A DNA stretch of 6,782 nt from Bacillota bacterium (GTDB taxonomy: Bacteria; Bacillota; Clostridia; Christensenellales; CAG-138). The stretch is from the NCBI GenBank assembly GCA_023393045.1, contig JAEWMV010000220.1, positions 1-6,782 of the forward strand. The letters are read 5' to 3'. Every line of letters begins with the position of its first letter. Position 1 is the stretch's first letter. The position numbers and the translations under genes are program-made. The notes under the pieces are model-generated. The model saw nothing but the letters and a program-made list of their open reading frames with translations. It was not told the DNA's origin and ran no database searches. Below, piece by piece: positions 4,196 through 6,782 of this stretch.

Positions 4196-6643
4196 ATGCT
4201 GCTGTTTGAAAAAAGGCGCGCGATGCCGCCGCCGGAGGAAGCCGAGTCGCTTGCAAAAGACCTCGGCATATCCGCGCGCGCCGCGCAGCTTCTCATGGCG
4301 CGCGGCTTGGTGGACGGCGTGGAGGCAGAGGAGTTTTTGCACCCGGACGAGGGGCAGCTTCTCGACCCGTTCGCGTTCGCGGATATGCAAAAGGCCGTCG
4401 CGCGCATTGAAAAGGCGATAGGAAATCACGAGCGCATCTGCGTGTTCGGCGATTATGACGCGGACGGCGTGTGCGCCACTGCGATACTTATGCTCTACCT
4501 GCGCGAACGCGGCGCGGATGTGATGTATATGATCCCCTCGCGGCACGACGAGGGGTACGGTATGAACATGAATACGGCGGAGCAGTTGTCCGCCGCGGGC
4601 GTCACGCTGGTCATCACAGTCGACAACGGCGTGAAGGCGGTGGACGAGCTCGCGCGCTGCTATGCGCTTGGCATAGAGGCCATTGTGACGGATCACCACA
4701 TCGCGGGGGATACGCTGCCGCGCTGCGAGGCGCTCCTCTGTACGGGCGCGGATAAGGGTTATCCCAACCCCTATATCTGCGGGGCGGGGCTTGCCTTCAA
4801 GCTGGTCGAGGCGCTCGGCGGCAGGAAAAACGCTATGCGTTATATCTCCCTTGCGGGCATCGCCACCGTGGCGGACATCGTGCCGCTCTTTGGGGAAAAC
4901 CGCGTTTTCGCGGCGCTTGCCATGGAGGCGGTCGCAAAAAAACGCTGCCCCAAGGGACTTGTCGCCCTGCTGGAAGCCGCGGGCAAATATCCCGACAATA
5001 TCACCTCGTACACATTCGGCTTCGTGATCGGCCCGCGCCTCAACGCGGCGGGCAGGATAGAGGACGCGTCGCTCGCGGTGGACCTGCTCATCGGGGAGGA
5101 CGCCGCCCAGACGCGCGCCGCGGCGCAAAGGCTCAACACCCTCAACGAGCAAAGGCGGCAGGAGGAGGCGGAAATCTACGCTTCGGCCTCGGCCATGCTC
5201 GACGCGGACGATTTATGCTCCAAGCGTTCCATCGTGCTCTATGACCCAACGTGGAACCCGGGCGTGGTGGGCATCGCCGCGGGGCGCGTGGCGGAAAAGT
5301 ATTATAAGCCCACGGTTTTGCTCACGGGGCAGGGCGGCGCCGTGGCGGGCTCCGCGCGCAGCATACCGGGCGTCAACATACACGACGCGCTCAAGGCGTG
5401 CGAGGGCTATTTCACGCGCTTTGGCGGCCACGCGTTTGCCGCGGGCGTCACGCTTACGGAAGACAACATCGCGCCCTTTCGGGAAAGCTTTGACGCATAT
5501 ATAAAGGCAAACGTCCCCGAGGAAGCGTTTATCTCGAGAGCGAGCTATGACGACGAGGCGCAGTTCACGGGCGTCACCATGCGCCTTGCCCGCGAGATCG
5601 ACGCGTTTTCCCCCTTCGGGGAGGGCAACGAGCAGGTGGTTTTGAGGACCGACGGCATCAGCGTGAAGGGCGTGCGCACCATGGGGGACGGCAAGCATCT
5701 GCTTTTGACGCTGCAAAAGGCTTCGCAGTACATCAACGCGGTCTATTTTTTTGCGGGGGAACGCTTTGGCGAAATCAACGCCATGGACGCGTGCGACGCG
5801 CTCTACACGCCCGAGATCAACAACTTCAACGGCGAATCGCTGCGGCTCGTCGTCCGCGCGCTTCGCGCCGCGCCGCCGGGGGATATTCCCTCGTATCTCG
5901 CCCGCAATGCGGACAAATTCGCTGATGCATTATCAAAGAATATTCTGTATAATAGTATTTGTGCCAATTTGCCCGTGAAGCGTGCGGACGATGAAATGAT
6001 CGCGGCAAGGGCGCGCGCAAAAGTATCCGGACTGCTGGCGCTCTGCTTCACCAAGCCGGGCGCCGGGCGCTTCCTTTCCTTTGCAAAAGAGGAAGGGCTC
6101 TACGGGAGGATGGATATTTCCTTTTTCTCCTGCGTGGGCGGGGCGAGCGCGTTCAACGCCGCCGTTATGGCGCCCGTGCTGGACGAAATGGACATCTCCC
6201 GCTACGAAACCGTCGTCGTCTATGACACGCCGCTTGGCATGTGCGAAAGGCTTCGCGCCCTCGCGCCCAGGGCGGAAATACTCTTTGTCGAGCCCGTCGC
6301 GGGCGACGCGGACGAGCTTGCCGCCGCGCTTCAAGTGGAGCGCGCGGCGTTGGGCGACATGTACAGGGCGCTCATGCGCACAAAGGGCAGCTTCTACAAC
6401 CGCGCTTGCATGCTTGAAGCGCTGTGCAACGAAGCCAAATGCTGCGCGCGCGAGGCGGAGCTTGCCCTGAGGATATTCGAGGAGCTGGGCTTCGTCGAAA
6501 TATCCGGGGAGGGCGCGCGCCTCGTTACGGACGCCCCGGCAAGAAATTTAGAAGAAAGCGCGGCGTTTTTGGCCGCCAACGCCATACTTGAAATAAACGA
6601 CCAGCATACGCGCTGTTTTAAGGAGGCCATTTATGGATCTTGA
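4196..6643 (+). CDS. recJ: Single-stranded-DNA-specific exonuclease RecJ
   Basis: An 815-residue 5'-3' ssDNA exonuclease of the DHH phosphoesterase superfamily, acting in recombinational repair (RecF pathway), mismatch and base excision repair. Motifs in order: GDYDADG (85-91, metal-binding Asp), TVDNG (141-145), TDHH (165-168), ATVADIVP (223-230), GPRLNAAGR (279-287), WNPGVVGIAAGRV (353-365), SARSIPGVNIHDAL (386-399), GGHAFAAG (410-417, DHHA1 domain), then an OB-like part with PFGEGNEQ (473-480). Residues about 575-800 form the C-terminal extension (PF10141-like) seen in Firmicutes RecJ, with VVVYDTPL and FEELGFVEIS segments; length is close to the roughly 786 residues of Bacillus RecJ and well above the 577 of E. 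coli. All catalytic Asp/His motifs are intact. It ends in TGA 6641-6643, overlapping apt by 11 bases, which indicates translational coupling. Confidence 0.97.
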   Translation: MLLFEKRRAMPPPEEAESLAKDLGISARAAQLLMARGLVDGVEAEEFLHPDEGQLLDPFAFADMQKAVARIEKAIGNHERICVFGDYDADGVCATAILMLYLRERGADVMYMIPSRHDEGYGMNMNTAEQLSAAGVTLVITVDNGVKAVDELARCYALGIEAIVTDHHIAGDTLPRCEALLCTGADKGYPNPYICGAGLAFKLVEALGGRKNAMRYISLAGIATVADIVPLFGENRVFAALAMEAVAKKRCPKGLVALLEAAGKYPDNITSYTFGFVIGPRLNAAGRIEDASLAVDLLIGEDAAQTRAAAQRLNTLNEQRRQEEAEIYASASAMLDADDLCSKRSIVLYDPTWNPGVVGIAAGRVAEKYYKPTVLLTGQGGAVAGSARSIPGVNIHDALKACEGYFTRFGGHAFAAGVTLTEDNIAPFRESFDAYIKANVPEEAFISRASYDDEAQFTGVTMRLAREIDAFSPFGEGNEQVVLRTDGISVKGVRTMGDGKHLLLTLQKASQYINAVYFFAGERFGEINAMDACDALYTPEINNFNGESLRLVVRALRAAPPGDIPSYLARNADKFADALSKNILYNSICANLPVKRADDEMIAARARAKVSGLLALCFTKPGAGRFLSFAKEEGLYGRMDISFFSCVGGASAFNAAVMAPVLDEMDISRYETVVVYDTPLGMCERLRALAPRAEILFVEPVAGDADELAAALQVERAALGDMYRALMRTKGSFYNRACMLEALCNEAKCCAREAELALRIFEELGFVEISGEGARLVTDAPARNLEESAAFLAANAILEINDQHTRCFKEAIYGS
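6620..6626 (+). promoter_or_regulatory. Ribosome binding site of apt, inside recJ
   Basis: AAGGAGG lies within the last codons of recJ, 6 bases before the apt ATG at 6633. Because it is inside the upstream coding sequence, ribosomes finishing recJ pass over it, consistent with coupled expression. Confidence 0.85.
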
Positions 6644-6782
6644 GAGCACCATCCGCTCCATACCCGATTTCCCCAAGAAAGGGATACTCTTTCGCGATGT
6701 GACCACCCTCATTAAAAACCCAGTGGCGTATCGCCAGCTCATCGACGAGCTTGCCGAGAGCCTTTCGGGCCAGCATATCGAC
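6633..6782 (+). CDS. apt: Adenine phosphoribosyltransferase, 5' part
   Basis: The first 50 codons are present and run off the right edge (full enzymes are about 170 residues). The N-terminus MDLESTIRSIPDFPKKGILF, followed by RDVTTLIKNPVAYRQLIDELAE, matches the characteristic Apt start (IPDFPKxGILFRDITTLL). The enzyme salvages adenine with PRPP to AMP and pyrophosphate in the cytoplasm; the PRPP-binding loop lies beyond the window. The start is fixed by AAGGAGG at 6 bases and by homology, and overlaps recJ by 11 bases in another frame. recJ-apt followed by relA is a common arrangement in Firmicutes, so a (p)ppGpp synthetase gene is expected next. Confidence 0.95.
   Translation, partial: MDLESTIRSIPDFPKKGILFRDVTTLIKNPVAYRQLIDELAESLSGQHID

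Noticed and set aside
4130..5152. 340-residue open frame on the - strand
   Set aside because: It lies antisense to the conserved N-terminal half of recJ, is rich in Arg/His/Ala as expected for a shadow of a GC-rich gene, and shows no recognisable motif.
1..6782. CRISPR arrays, prophage, toxin-antitoxin, retron or defence gene clusters
   Set aside because: No regularly spaced repeats, reverse transcriptase, nuclease-helicase sets or small toxin-like gene pairs are visible; RecJ is the housekeeping form with its normal neighbour apt.

Overview
The window looks like chromosomal DNA from a GC-rich member of the Firmicutes, most likely class Clostridia. This rests on strong GGAGG-type ribosome binding sites throughout, G/C-rich third codon positions, a TipA/Mta-type MerR regulator, a TIGR04086-type small membrane protein, and a RecJ with the C-terminal extension usual in Firmicutes, followed directly by apt. 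The lineage call is inference; no rRNA or tRNA is present to fix it.

Left part (1-2571, all + strand): the 3' part of an aspartate/glutamate racemase family gene, a membrane-anchored M20 metallopeptidase of the PM20D1/CPS1 type, and a histidine phosphatase (phosphoglycerate mutase superfamily). Spacings are 64 and 49 bases, so they may be co-transcribed, with a UUCG-loop hairpin between the first two. A metabolic link through amino-acid or acyl-amino-acid turnover is possible but not shown. A terminator-like hairpin with A and T tracts on its two sides (2607-2642) separates this group from the convergent MerR gene.

Middle part (2659-3733): a TipAS-domain MerR regulator on the - strand. Its own promoter has a TTGACA/TATAGT pair with a 19-base spacer filled by a near-perfect dyad, which is the textbook architecture for MerR-type activation by DNA distortion. 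Upstream lie a small set of overlapping dyads and an 85-base non-coding palindromic element with 26-base arms matching at 24 positions. The latter looks like a dispersed REP/MITE-type repeat.

Right part (3734-6782, + strand): a four-helix TIGR04086-type membrane protein, recJ with a good -10 box and double Shine-Dalgarno upstream, and apt, whose start overlaps the end of recJ by 11 bases. This order resembles the conserved clostridial yajC/secDF-recJ-apt-relA neighbourhood, so this half is core genome.

I do not see a convincing new multi-gene system. The most informative non-coding signals are the MerR operator/promoter and the long palindromic element beside it.
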